Shown here: positions 16,477 through 25,308 of the stretch, piece by piece
Layout: every line of letters begins with the position of its first letter
Numbering within the stretch: position 1 is the first letter of the stretch
NCBI RefSeq assembly: GCF_000621145.1
Contig: NZ_JHZB01000033.1
Location: 1 to 41,679 of the forward strand
Direction of reading: 5' to 3'
Source of the DNA: Desulfobulbus elongatus DSM 2908
GTDB lineage: Bacteria > Desulfobacterota > Desulfobulbia > Desulfobulbales > Desulfobulbaceae
DNA: 41,679 bases
Notes under the pieces: model-generated
The model's input: the letters and a program-made list of their open reading frames with translations, nothing else
Database searches by the model: none
Told to the model about the DNA's origin: nothing
Made by a program: the position numbers and the translations under genes

Positions 16477-17664
16477 ATGGTCACGGACGGACTGGAACGG
16501 CGAACAGGGCAACGACCGGGGCTTGGCGATCCGCCCCGCCCCACGGCCGCCCCCACTCTCATGGTCCGCCTGGATCGGACGGGGCAGGTGGCCGCGCTCC
16601 TTCCTTCCGGCCGGATGTTCCCCGGCTTGGAGCCGGCGGCGATCACCGGCCGCCATTATCTCGATTTCATCCGTGCCGACGAACGGGCGCAGGCCCGGCA
16701 GGCGGTCGATCTGCTGCTGAACGGCGCGCGCGCCATCGAACTCGTCCTGCATATCGGCCTCGGCACCGGCAAGCCGGTCCGGGTCAGGATCCACGCCACC
16801 CCCTGGTACGAGGGAAAGCGCGTGGCCGGCGTGCAGGGAACCGTGCGCCTCCTCATTTTCGGCGGCACCGCTGTCGCCGTTGCTGACAGCCTTGAGCCGG
16901 TCGGAGTGTCGGCCGGGGTGCAGACGATCCGCCGGCAACCCGCCCAGGCGGAACGGCTGGGCGCCATCGGCGCGCTGGCGGCCTCCCTCGCCCATGAGTT
17001 CAACAATCCCCTGTGCGGGATCCGCTCGGTGCTTGAGCGGATGACGAGAAAGGCGGCCGCAGCGACCGACCGCGACCTGCTGCGGCTGGCGATTGAGAAT
17101 TGCGACCGCATGAGCGGTTTGATCCGGGACCTGCAGCGGGCCGATCCGCCGATTTCCGACGAGCGCGCTCCCTTCGACCTCCACCGTGCCATCGATTCGG
17201 TGCTGCTGCTGCTCACTCCCTCTCTCAGGAAGCGAAAAGCGGTGGTGCGCAGGGATTTCGGCGGCGATCCCCTGATTCTGCACGGGTGCGAAAGCCAGAT
17301 CAAGCAGGTGCTGCTCCATCTGATCAGGAGCAGCGGCGAAACCCTGCCCGAGGGCGGCGGCGAGATTCGGATCGGGACAGACCGGACAGGGGACACTGTC
17401 CGGATTGTCCTCGCCGATACCGGCAACGGCATCGGCGAGGAACGGCTGGCCTGCCTGTTCGACCCCGTCCTCGCCTGCAAGGGCGCCGCCAGGGAAACCG
17501 GACTCGGCCTGTCCGTGTCCCACGGCATCGTCAAGGCCCATGGCGGCGACATCGAGGTCGCCTCGCCTCCGGGACAGGGGACAACCTTCACCGTGATTCT
17601 GCCCGCCGGAATCGGGGGCGAACACCAGGGAAAACAGCCATGCCGCACCAAACATCCATTCTGA
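16477..17664 (+). CDS. Soluble PAS-like sensor histidine kinase with altered N-box
   Basis: 395 residues from the ATG at 16477 with GGGGGA ahead; ATGs at 16447 and 16429 are alternatives. There is no membrane helix, so it is cytoplasmic. Residues about 25-130 resemble a PAS domain (MVRLDRTGQVAALLPSGRMF, then GRHYLDFIRADERAQARQAV). The HisKA motif is SLAHEFNNPLCGIRSVLERM with phospho-His173. The ATPase domain has G1 LADTGNGIGEERL and G2 TGLGLSVSHGIVKAHGG, but the N-box reads QVLLHLIRSSGETLP: the two usual Asn are His281 and Ser285. Since the second Asn binds Mg-ATP, activity may be low or different. Its end overlaps the response regulator by 25 bases. Confidence 0.88.
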   Translation: MVTDGLERRTGQRPGLGDPPRPTAAPTLMVRLDRTGQVAALLPSGRMFPGLEPAAITGRHYLDFIRADERAQARQAVDLLLNGARAIELVLHIGLGTGKPVRVRIHATPWYEGKRVAGVQGTVRLLIFGGTAVAVADSLEPVGVSAGVQTIRRQPAQAERLGAIGALAASLAHEFNNPLCGIRSVLERMTRKAAAATDRDLLRLAIENCDRMSGLIRDLQRADPPISDERAPFDLHRAIDSVLLLLTPSLRKRKAVVRRDFGGDPLILHGCESQIKQVLLHLIRSSGETLPEGGGEIRIGTDRTGDTVRIVLADTGNGIGEERLACLFDPVLACKGAARETGLGLSVSHGIVKAHGGDIEVASPPGQGTTFTVILPAGIGGEHQGKQPCRTKHPF

Positions 17665-18248
17665 TTGTCGACGATGAAGAGCTGATCCGGGAAAATCTCC
17701 GCCTCGATCTCCTGGACATGGGCTATGCCGTCGAACTGGCCGCCAATGGCGAGGAGGCGTGCGCGCGGCTGGAAAAGGAATACGACCTGATCGTCACCGA
17801 CCTGATCATGGAGGGGATCGACGGCATGGAGGTGCTGCGCCGGGCCAAGAACAAGTGCCCCGACCAGATCGTCTTCATCCTGACGGGATACGGCGAACTG
17901 CATTCGGCGATCGAGGCGCTCCGCCTGGGAGCGGACGACTACCTGCTCAAACCCTACAACCACGACGAACTCATGCTGCGCGTGGCCAAATCGCTTGCCG
18001 GCCGCAGCCTGCGGCAGAAGGTCCGGCTCTATGAATCGATGCTGTCCATCTGCAGCGAATGCAAGAAGGTGCGCGACAGCGAGCCCGACGAAAACGGCGA
18101 GGTGCGCTGGATCAGCATCGAGCAGTTTGTCAGCAAGGCCACCGGCAGCGACCTGAGCCATGGCATCTGTCCCGACTGCTACCGACGCAAGATGGAGGAG
18201 CTTGCCGAGATGATCCAGGGTGGCCGGATCAGGCCTCCCGCCTCCTGA
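17640..18248 (+). CDS. Response regulator with C-terminal four-cysteine (putative zinc) extension
   Basis: 202 residues. Residues 5-120 are a complete receiver: acidic pair Asp11/Asp12, phospho-acceptor Asp54 in LIVTDLIMEGIDG, Thr82, and Lys104 in YLLKPYNHDEL. After a helical linker (LRQKVRLYESMLSI) comes CSECKK (Cys138, Cys141) and SHGICPDC (Cys177, Cys180), with a W-I-S-I-E-QF segment between. This tail is known from many Desulfobacterota receiver and PAS proteins and looks like a zinc-binding knuckle, but its role is not established to my knowledge. It has no DNA-binding domain. The ATG lies inside the kinase 3' end with AGGGAAAA ahead, so the pair is translated together. Confidence 0.88.
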   Translation: MPHQTSILIVDDEELIRENLRLDLLDMGYAVELAANGEEACARLEKEYDLIVTDLIMEGIDGMEVLRRAKNKCPDQIVFILTGYGELHSAIEALRLGADDYLLKPYNHDELMLRVAKSLAGRSLRQKVRLYESMLSICSECKKVRDSEPDENGEVRWISIEQFVSKATGSDLSHGICPDCYRRKMEELAEMIQGGRIRPPAS

Positions 18249-18351
18249 CCCCGTCCCTCCTGCACTCCGGGGTTGACAATGGCGGCGGTTCGCGGCAAGT
18301 TGCTCCTGTGGAATCCGGCAGTTATCCGCGCAGGCGCACCAAGGGGCGAGA

Positions 18352-21300
18352 GTGAAACATGTAAGCAGACAGGGCCGCGCCGCGGTCATTGTCATGGGTG
18401 CGGCGGTTGCCGTGCTCACCTTCCTGCCCTCCCTGCTCGGGATACGGCCCGTGCTCACCCGCGCGCAGGATCTGGTCGCCCGGCATCTTCCCGGCAGCCT
18501 GGAAATGGGCTCCTGCTCCCTGGGCTGGCTGGAGGGGCTGCGATGCGAGCAGGTGCGCTATCAGGATCCGCAGCGCGGGGTGCGGGTCGAGGCGCCGAGG
18601 GTGACCAGCGACAAGGGGCTGCTGCTTTTGCTGATGGCACCTGCCTATCTGGGCGATATCGCCGTCGAGCAGCCTGTCCTGACCCTGTTCCCCCCCCAGC
18701 CAAAGCCTGAACCGTCTGCGGCCGCGAACGGCGCCCCCGCCGCTTCCTCCCCCGCCGGCGACGAAGACCGGCGGGACTCCCGCCTCGCCCCATGGTGGGA
18801 ACGCCTGACCGTCCGACTCAAGGCAACCGACGGCCAGTTCGTCGCCGCCTCCGGTGCCGCGCCACCGCGCCGGCTCGTCCGCCGGCTCGAGCTCGCCGGC
18901 AGCCTCGCCATGGGTTCGCTCCACTACGATCTCAGCTTCCTCTCCGCGCAACAGTCCGGCCGCTTCCAGGCCTCGGGCTTCCTCAACCTACCCTCGGCCG
19001 GGCAATCGCTTCCGGAAATGCTGATCGCCAGTGCCGAGGTGACCGTCGCCGACCTGGAGATTGCCGATTTTCTCGACCTGGCCGCATCCCGCAGCCAGTC
19101 GCCCCGCGGCCGCGGCATCCTCAGCGCCCGCCTGCGCCTGAATGCCGCCGGCATCGAAAAATTCGAGGCCCAGGGCGAAACCACCCTGCACAATGTGCAA
19201 CTTTCCGGCGGCGTGTTGGGCGAGGATCGGCCCCGGCTCGATCAACTCAGCTTCCGTTTCGCGGGCGACCACCGCCAAGGGCAAGGGTGGCGGCTGACCA
19301 CATTGGAATTGGACTCGGACCCCGTCCGGTTGCGCGCCGGCGGCAGCTTCAACGATGGCGCGGGCAGCCTGACCGCCACGGGCAGCATCGATCTGACGGT
19401 CCTGGCGGCGCAGGTGCCCAGGCTGTTGCGGGTGCACGAACAGACCGTGATTACCGAGGGCGGAGTCGACTTCTCCCTCAAGGCCGCAGGCAATGGCCAG
19501 GCCATGAACGTCCGGGCGGATTGCCGCACCCAGCACCTGCACCTCCTGCATGACGGCCGCCCCTACGACTGGACCACGCCGCTGGCCCTCGCGGTCGAAG
19601 CCGATCACAGTGCCGACGGCACGACCATCAGCGCCCTGCACGTGCAGACGCCGTTTTTCGAGGTGCAGGGCAGCGGCGCCCTTGATGGTTTCACTCTGCG
19701 GGGCAGCGGCGATCTCGACCGGATGTCACAGGAGCTGAACAAGATTTTCGCCCTCAATGCCCAGGCCAAAGGGCAGGTGGAACTGACGGCCGCCACCAGC
19801 AGGGCGGCCGGTGGCAACATCGGCGTGGATAGCCGGCTCGCCATCCGGGATTTCGCCTGCGCTCGGGAGAAAAAAGCCCTGATGCCGGGCCACGATCTGC
19901 AGATTGCCGGGCAGGCCGTGGTCTCCCCCTCGTTTTTCCGGGACGGGGCGCTCGACTCGTTACGGCTCGAGGCCGCCGCCTGGCCGGGGAGCGTTTCCCT
20001 GCGGGCCGAGGATATGCGGCAACAGGCGGCGGCAGAGAATAATTGTACCCTCAATGGGAACGTCGATCTTGAACGGTTGAGCGGCCTGATCCGGGGTCTG
20101 CGCGACGATACCGCGTTTCCGGCCCTGAAGGGAACGCTCCGCTTTGGCGGCGCCGGCCTTTGCTCCACGGGAACGAAGATCGCCCTTGGCAGCATGGAGG
20201 GCGTGATTGAGCGGCTGGCGGTGACCGGTCCGGGCTACAGCCTGCGGGAGCCGAAGGTGACCTTTGCCCTGGGTAAAAACAAACAAAGCCCCGACCGGCA
20301 GGTGGCACTCCGCGAACTGACCGTGGTCGACAACTGGCGGGATCTCGATACGCAGGAGCAACCAGTTATCGAGGTGGACGGCGCGCAACGGCGGCTGACG
20401 GTCCGGCAACTGGACTGGGCCTCGGCCAGAACGACCCTGGAGGTGAGCGGTGCGATCAGGGATTGGCGCCAGCCGACCGCCGGCTATTCGTTGTCCTTCA
20501 GGGGCGCCACCGAGACGGCTCTGCTCGGCGAACTTGCCAGGGCCGCCGGCTGGCTCCCCCCGGATCTGACCCTGGCCGGCAGGACGCGCGGCGCGCTGGC
20601 CATCGATTCGAGCGCACGCCGCAAATCGATCGAAGTGACTCTGGACACGGCCTCCTTTGCCGCAAGACGCGGCAAGAAAAAGCTCTTTGCCGATCCGCAC
20701 CCGATGCTGCATTTCACGCTCGACCGCGAGCGTTGGGCCGGCGGCGTCATGAAAATGCCCTCGTTCATCCTGCGCTCGACCCCGCTTGGCATCGAGGGCG
20801 CCGGCTCGATCGCCGCCGCCGATCCCCCGGTGCTGGAATTGCAGGGGCGGGTGAGCTGCAACTATGCCGCCCTGATGCCGCTTCTGGCCCCCCTTGTCGG
20901 CCGGGAGATCTCGGTGAGCGGCGGCCGGCCCGGCGATGTGCTTCTTTCCCTGCCGCTGCAGTGGCCCGTGCCGACGGAGCGGCTGACCTTCTCGGCCCAA
21001 CTGCCCGTCGATGCACTTCGTCTGCGGGGGCTCGGTTTCAAGTCGCTTGTTGTGCCGGTGGAGTGTAATCTGGGCAGGTTGCGCTGCCGCCTAGACGGCC
21101 CGCTCGAGGGCGGCGGCCGGGCCACCCTGGAACCGGTCTGGGAGCTTGCCCCTTCCCGGACGGCGCTGTCCCTGGCACCCGACGGCCAGTTGGTCAGGGA
21201 CGCGGCGCTCAAGCCGGCGCTGACCGATCTGCTCGGCCGCATGCATCCGCTGTTCGGCCTGGTGGCGCAACCGCAGGGAGCGGTCGATGTGCGGTTCGAT

Positions 21301-21759
21301 GCTTTTTCCCGTATGGCCGCCGAACAGGGGGCGCAACCGCCAACATTCACGGTGGCGCTGTCTCTTGACCGGGCCAGGTTCAAACCGGCCGGCGCCCTGC
21401 ACGAACTGCTGGCACTTGCCGGCCTTCCCCGGGAATGGCTGTCCTGCAGGGAGCGGGAACTGGTCTGCGAGGGGAACAACGGCCGGGTGCGGTGCGGCCC
21501 GGTCCATCTCTTGGCCGGCAGCGACGAAATCGGGCTCCGGGGAGAGATGCTGCCGGATGGCTCGCTGCGCTACCGCGTCGGTCTGCCGATGAACAAGCAA
21601 CTGGCGGCCCGGATCCAACTGGTGGTGCAGGGAAACAGGGTCGTCGAGGCGGAACTCGGCGGCAGCCGGGAGAAGCCGGCGTTCGATGCCGGGGCTTTCC
21701 TGGCCGGCCTGCCCGCGCAGTTGCGTCAGGGAATCGAGGTGGTCGGGGAGAAACGATAA
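18352..21759 (+). CDS. Large AsmA-like (YdbH/TamB-type) inner-membrane-anchored envelope protein
   Basis: 1135 residues. One N-terminal helix (about 10-32, AAVIVMGAAVAVLTFLPSLLG) anchors it; the rest is periplasmic beta-rich sequence with repeated amphipathic strands, such as LEMGSCSLGWLEGLRCEQVRY and IEVTLDTASFAARRGKKKL. This is the build of AsmA-like bridge proteins, which form long lipid-carrying grooves between membranes. A Pro/Ala-rich linker lies about 118-142. I cannot place it in a named subgroup; YdbH-like is my best guess. The start is GTG with AGGGG ahead. It follows the response regulator by 103 bases and may be in the same operon. Together with pqi it makes two lipid-transport candidates in one window. 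Confidence 0.78.
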   Translation: MKHVSRQGRAAVIVMGAAVAVLTFLPSLLGIRPVLTRAQDLVARHLPGSLEMGSCSLGWLEGLRCEQVRYQDPQRGVRVEAPRVTSDKGLLLLLMAPAYLGDIAVEQPVLTLFPPQPKPEPSAAANGAPAASSPAGDEDRRDSRLAPWWERLTVRLKATDGQFVAASGAAPPRRLVRRLELAGSLAMGSLHYDLSFLSAQQSGRFQASGFLNLPSAGQSLPEMLIASAEVTVADLEIADFLDLAASRSQSPRGRGILSARLRLNAAGIEKFEAQGETTLHNVQLSGGVLGEDRPRLDQLSFRFAGDHRQGQGWRLTTLELDSDPVRLRAGGSFNDGAGSLTATGSIDLTVLAAQVPRLLRVHEQTVITEGGVDFSLKAAGNGQAMNVRADCRTQHLHLLHDGRPYDWTTPLALAVEADHSADGTTISALHVQTPFFEVQGSGALDGFTLRGSGDLDRMSQELNKIFALNAQAKGQVELTAATSRAAGGNIGVDSRLAIRDFACAREKKALMPGHDLQIAGQAVVSPSFFRDGALDSLRLEAAAWPGSVSLRAEDMRQQAAAENNCTLNGNVDLERLSGLIRGLRDDTAFPALKGTLRFGGAGLCSTGTKIALGSMEGVIERLAVTGPGYSLREPKVTFALGKNKQSPDRQVALRELTVVDNWRDLDTQEQPVIEVDGAQRRLTVRQLDWASARTTLEVSGAIRDWRQPTAGYSLSFRGATETALLGELARAAGWLPPDLTLAGRTRGALAIDSSARRKSIEVTLDTASFAARRGKKKLFADPHPMLHFTLDRERWAGGVMKMPSFILRSTPLGIEGAGSIAAADPPVLELQGRVSCNYAALMPLLAPLVGREISVSGGRPGDVLLSLPLQWPVPTERLTFSAQLPVDALRLRGLGFKSLVVPVECNLGRLRCRLDGPLEGGGRATLEPVWELAPSRTALSLAPDGQLVRDAALKPALTDLLGRMHPLFGLVAQPQGAVDVRFDAFSRMAAEQGAQPPTFTVALSLDRARFKPAGALHELLALAGLPREWLSCRERELVCEGNNGRVRCGPVHLLAGSDEIGLRGEMLPDGSLRYRVGLPMNKQLAARIQLVVQGNRVVEAELGGSREKPAFDAGAFLAGLPAQLRQGIEVVGEKR

Positions 21760-21877
21760 CGGCCCGGCCGGAGAACAGCGCACGGCGTTGTCCTCCGGTG
21801 CGCCGGCCGACACGCATGCGAGAAACCGCACCGGACAAGGTGCTTGACGTTCTTCATTCCACAGGAGGAAACCTGTC

Positions 21878-23605
21878 ATGAGCAAGAAAATCGTTATTAT
21901 CGGTGCCGTCGCCGCCGGTCCCAAGGCGGCGAGCCGGTTGAAGAGGCTGCGGCCGGACTGGGACGTGACCATGGTCGATCAGGACAATCTGATCTCCTAC
22001 GGCGGCTGCGGCATTCCGTACTATGTCAGCGGCGACGTCTCCGACGAGAGCGAGCTGCGGGCCACCAGTTTCCATGTGGTCCGCGACGCCGGTTTCTTCG
22101 AGTATTCGAAGGGGGTGCGGGTGCTGACCCGCACGCGGGCCCTGGCCATCGACCGGGAAAAGAAGCAGGTGCAGGTGCGCAACCTGGACAGCGGCGAGGA
22201 ACAGCACCTGCCCTACGACTACCTGATGCTCGCCACCGGTGCCAAACCCTTTGAACTCCCCATTGCCGGCATGAAGCTGGACGGCGTGTTCACCATCGCC
22301 GACCTGCACAAGGCCATCGAGATCAAGGCCCGGATCGCCCAGGGCAAGGTCAGCCGGGCGGTGGTGATCGGCGGCGGCGCCATCGGCATCGAAATGGCCG
22401 AGGCCCTCACCGACCTGTGGGGCATCGAGACCACCTTGCTGGAACTGGCGCCCCAACTCTTGCCCAAACTGGTGGACCGGCATTTCGCCGCCATGCTGAA
22501 AAAGCATCTCGAAGACAAGGGCGTGGCCGTGTTCACCAGGGAATCGGCCGCCGAACTGCTCGACGACGGCCAGGGCAGGGTGTGCGGCGTCAAGACGGCC
22601 CAGCGCACCCTGGAGGCCGATCTGGTGATCGTGGCCGCGGGGGTGCGGCCGCGCAGCGAACTGGCCAAGGCCGCCGGCCTCGACGTCGCCCCCTGGGGCG
22701 GCATCAGGGTCAACCAGCGGCTGCAGACCACGGACCCCGCCATCTATGCCGCCGGCGACTGCATCGCGGCGACCAGCCTGATCACCGGCCGGGAAACCTT
22801 CGCACCCCTGGGGTCGCTGGCCAACCGCGAGGGACGGGTGGTGGCCGACAACATGGCCGGCATCCCCTCCCTGTTCAGGGGCATCTGCGGTTCCTTCATC
22901 ATGAAGGCCTTCGAGCGGTGCATCGCCGCCACCGGCCTGACCTACGAGGCGGCCCTGGCCGAGGGCTTCGAGGCCGACTACGCCCTGACCTCGCCGTCCG
23001 ACCGGGCCCATTTCTTCCCCGACCAGGCGGTGGTGATCCTGCAACTGGTGTTCGACCGCCGTTCGCGGCGCGTCCTCGGCCTCCAGGCCTTCGGCATGAT
23101 GAACGATTCGATTTCGGCCCGGGTGGACACGGCGGCGGCCCTGATCGCCAAGGGCGGCCTCATCGAGGATTTCGGCCTGGTGGAGATGGCCTATGCCCCG
23201 CCGTTTTCCTCGGCCATCGATTCGATCAACGCCGCCGGCTACGTGGCCGAGAACATGTGCGACAACCGCTTGCGCCGGGTGGATCTCGACCGTTTTCTCG
23301 CCTGGATGGAGGACATGTCCATCGAACCCTCCTGGGCGGTGCTCGACCTCCGCCATCCGCTGGACTCGGCGCCCTATGTCGAGAAATACGGGGCGGACAG
23401 ATGGATGGCCCTGGAGTACGGGCAGGTGCGGCGCCGGTATGACGAGCTGTCGCCCGATACAACCTACATCATCCTCTGCAACGCCGGCACCAGATCGTAC
23501 GAGGTGCAAGTCTTCCTTGACCACCTCGGCAAATGCGATAGCATGGTGTTATGCGGGGGTTTGAACGTGATCAGCCGGCTGGGTGTCGACTGGTTATTGA
23601 AGTAA
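21878..23605 (+). CDS. CoA-disulfide/persulfide reductase-like flavoprotein fused to rhodanese
   Basis: 575 residues. Residues 1-330 are a pyridine nucleotide-disulfide reductase of class III: FAD-binding KIVIIGAVAAGPKAASRL, single redox Cys44 in SYGGCGIPYYVSG, NAD(P)H-binding AVVIGGGAIGIEMAEAL and TTDPAIYAAGDCI. A dimerisation domain follows (340-460). A rhodanese domain ends the protein (about 475-575) with active Cys534 in IILCNAGTRSYEV. This order matches CoA-disulfide reductase-rhodanese fusions and the NADH-dependent persulfide reductase group, which act on CoA disulfides or persulfides in sulfur metabolism. AGGAGG precedes the ATG. The gene starts 118 bases after the AsmA-like gene, and the HEAT-receiver gene follows by 32 bases. 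Confidence 0.9.
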   Translation: MSKKIVIIGAVAAGPKAASRLKRLRPDWDVTMVDQDNLISYGGCGIPYYVSGDVSDESELRATSFHVVRDAGFFEYSKGVRVLTRTRALAIDREKKQVQVRNLDSGEEQHLPYDYLMLATGAKPFELPIAGMKLDGVFTIADLHKAIEIKARIAQGKVSRAVVIGGGAIGIEMAEALTDLWGIETTLLELAPQLLPKLVDRHFAAMLKKHLEDKGVAVFTRESAAELLDDGQGRVCGVKTAQRTLEADLVIVAAGVRPRSELAKAAGLDVAPWGGIRVNQRLQTTDPAIYAAGDCIAATSLITGRETFAPLGSLANREGRVVADNMAGIPSLFRGICGSFIMKAFERCIAATGLTYEAALAEGFEADYALTSPSDRAHFFPDQAVVILQLVFDRRSRRVLGLQAFGMMNDSISARVDTAAALIAKGGLIEDFGLVEMAYAPPFSSAIDSINAAGYVAENMCDNRLRRVDLDRFLAWMEDMSIEPSWAVLDLRHPLDSAPYVEKYGADRWMALEYGQVRRRYDELSPDTTYIILCNAGTRSYEVQVFLDHLGKCDSMVLCGGLNVISRLGVDWLLK

Positions 23606-23637
23606 ACGGCACAACATAGGCGCAACAGGGGTGACGC

Positions 23638-25266
23638 ATGGTCGAGCTGAGCGGAGCATACATGATCGAGGAAATCCAGGCCAATATCCAAACCGGCGAT
23701 GCCCTCAAGGCACGGTTGGTCCTGGATCACCTCGGCGCCGTCGACAAGAAGACGCAGAACAGGCTGCTCTACGAGCTGTCGCGCGGCGATGTGGCCTTCA
23801 CCGTCCCCCTGTTGAGCCATCTGGTGACCGCGCATCCCGATCTGGCCGCCACCCTGCCGATCATCCGCGAGACGCTGATTTCCAATCTGATCGCCTACCC
23901 CGAGATTCTGCTCAGGTCGCTGGCGAACCCGGACATCGCCGACAAGCGGGTGATGATCGAGACCGCCGGCGAACTGAAATTCGAGGAGGCGACCCCCGCC
24001 CTGATCGCGCTCCTCGGCCGGACCCAGAACACGGATACCATCAAGCTGATCATCGAGAACATGGGCCTGATCGGCGATCCCGAGTCGATCAACACCCTGA
24101 CCGATTACCTCTATGCCGCCGACCGGGAATTGATCATCGCCGCCATCCACGCCCTGGGCCAGATCGGCACCAACACCGCCATGCACCGGCTGGCCGAACG
24201 GATGGGCACCGACAACGAACTCGATCTGATCATCCTGGGCATCTTCGCCGAGGTGCAGGATCAGGTGTCCCTGGAGAAGCTGAACGACACGCTCCGGTCG
24301 CATTACGCCCACATGCGCATTTATGCCAAGGACGAGCTGGTGCGCATTGGCAGCAAGGCGGTGCCGGTGTTGATCGAGAATCTCAAGGAGGCGGACAGCG
24401 ACCTGCTGATTCACACCCTCAACGTGCTCGGCGAGATCGGCGACGACAGCGCGATCATGCCGATCCGTTCCCTGCTCAACACGGTGCCGCGCAACGCCAA
24501 TGTCCGCTTCGCCGCTTACGAGGCCCTCGCCCTGCTGCCCCTGCGCAAGGGGGCCTATACCCTGGCCGCCGGCCTGACCGACGGCGAGGACCATGTCTGT
24601 ACCGCCGCTGCCCGGGCAATCGACCGGAACTTCAACGAAATCCTCGCCGCCGGCATCAAGAACATGATCCGGCCCCAGACCGACGAGGCGCGCCACATCG
24701 TCAAGATCATCGTCAACGCCCAGGTCGACAACATCTTTCTCAGCCTGGCCGGGGAGGATTTTTTCCAGGAACTGGCGCTGATCTACCTGCCCCATGCCCA
24801 CCGGGACATAAGAAACCACTATATCGCCCTGCTCAGGGAGAAAGGCTGGGAGGATTTCGCGGCCAGGATTTCCGGCGAGGAACTTGAGAGCAAGGCACGG
24901 GCCAAGATCTGCGCCATCGACGATTCCCGCATGATCCTCAATATCTACAAGGCAACCCTGCACGAGCTGGGCTTCGATCCGGTGCTGTTCGAGTTTCCCG
25001 CCGGGGCGCTGGAATGGCTGGCCAGGGAAAAACCCCTCCTAGTGCTGACCGATCTCAACATGCCGGAAATCTCGGGGATCGAGCTGACCAAAAGAATCCG
25101 GGCCCTGTACCCGCTGGAGGAACTGCCGGTGATCATGGTCACCACCCAGTCCGATGTCCAGGACCACGAGGCGGCGGCCGACGCCGGCGTCAACTCGATT
25201 CTGATCAAGCCGTTCAACGCCGAGTCCCTGCGCACGGCCATGGGACGGTATATCAAGGTGCCCTGA
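23638..25266 (+). CDS. HEAT-repeat protein with C-terminal receiver domain
   Basis: 542 residues. About residues 30-400 are a solenoid of HEAT/PBS-type helical repeats, visible as recurring lines such as LIIENMGLIGDPESINTL, LIIAAIHALGQIGTNTAM and LLIHTLNVLGEIGDDSAIM. Residues about 420-540 are a receiver: ICAIDDSRMI acidic pair, phospho-acceptor Asp472 in VLTDLNMPEISG, and Lys in SILIKPFNAESL. There is no DNA-binding or enzymatic output domain, so phosphorylation may change what the solenoid binds. Start is ATG 23638 with AGGGG, or ATG 23662. It lies 32 bases after the rhodanese flavoprotein gene, so probably co-transcribed. No histidine kinase is immediately adjacent; the nearest is at 16477. 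Confidence 0.88.
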   Translation: MVELSGAYMIEEIQANIQTGDALKARLVLDHLGAVDKKTQNRLLYELSRGDVAFTVPLLSHLVTAHPDLAATLPIIRETLISNLIAYPEILLRSLANPDIADKRVMIETAGELKFEEATPALIALLGRTQNTDTIKLIIENMGLIGDPESINTLTDYLYAADRELIIAAIHALGQIGTNTAMHRLAERMGTDNELDLIILGIFAEVQDQVSLEKLNDTLRSHYAHMRIYAKDELVRIGSKAVPVLIENLKEADSDLLIHTLNVLGEIGDDSAIMPIRSLLNTVPRNANVRFAAYEALALLPLRKGAYTLAAGLTDGEDHVCTAAARAIDRNFNEILAAGIKNMIRPQTDEARHIVKIIVNAQVDNIFLSLAGEDFFQELALIYLPHAHRDIRNHYIALLREKGWEDFAARISGEELESKARAKICAIDDSRMILNIYKATLHELGFDPVLFEFPAGALEWLAREKPLLVLTDLNMPEISGIELTKRIRALYPLEELPVIMVTTQSDVQDHEAAADAGVNSILIKPFNAESLRTAMGRYIKVP

Positions 25267-25275
25267 AAAGGAGCG

Positions 25276-25298
25276 CCCGCCACCGGTGCCGGTGCGGG
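25276..25298. terminator. Hairpin between convergent genes
   Basis: CCCGC-CACCGG (25276-25286) pairs with CCGGTG-CGGG (25289-25298) with one bulge, in the 42-base gap between the convergent HEAT-receiver and PHP genes. No T run is present on either side, so function as a terminator is tentative. Confidence 0.35.
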
Positions 25299-25308
25299 AC
25301 GGGATGAC

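Noticed and set aside
17100-17639. Extension upstream of the response regulator start
   Set aside because: It overlaps the kinase in another frame and is not receiver-like; the ATG at 17640 has a ribosome site.
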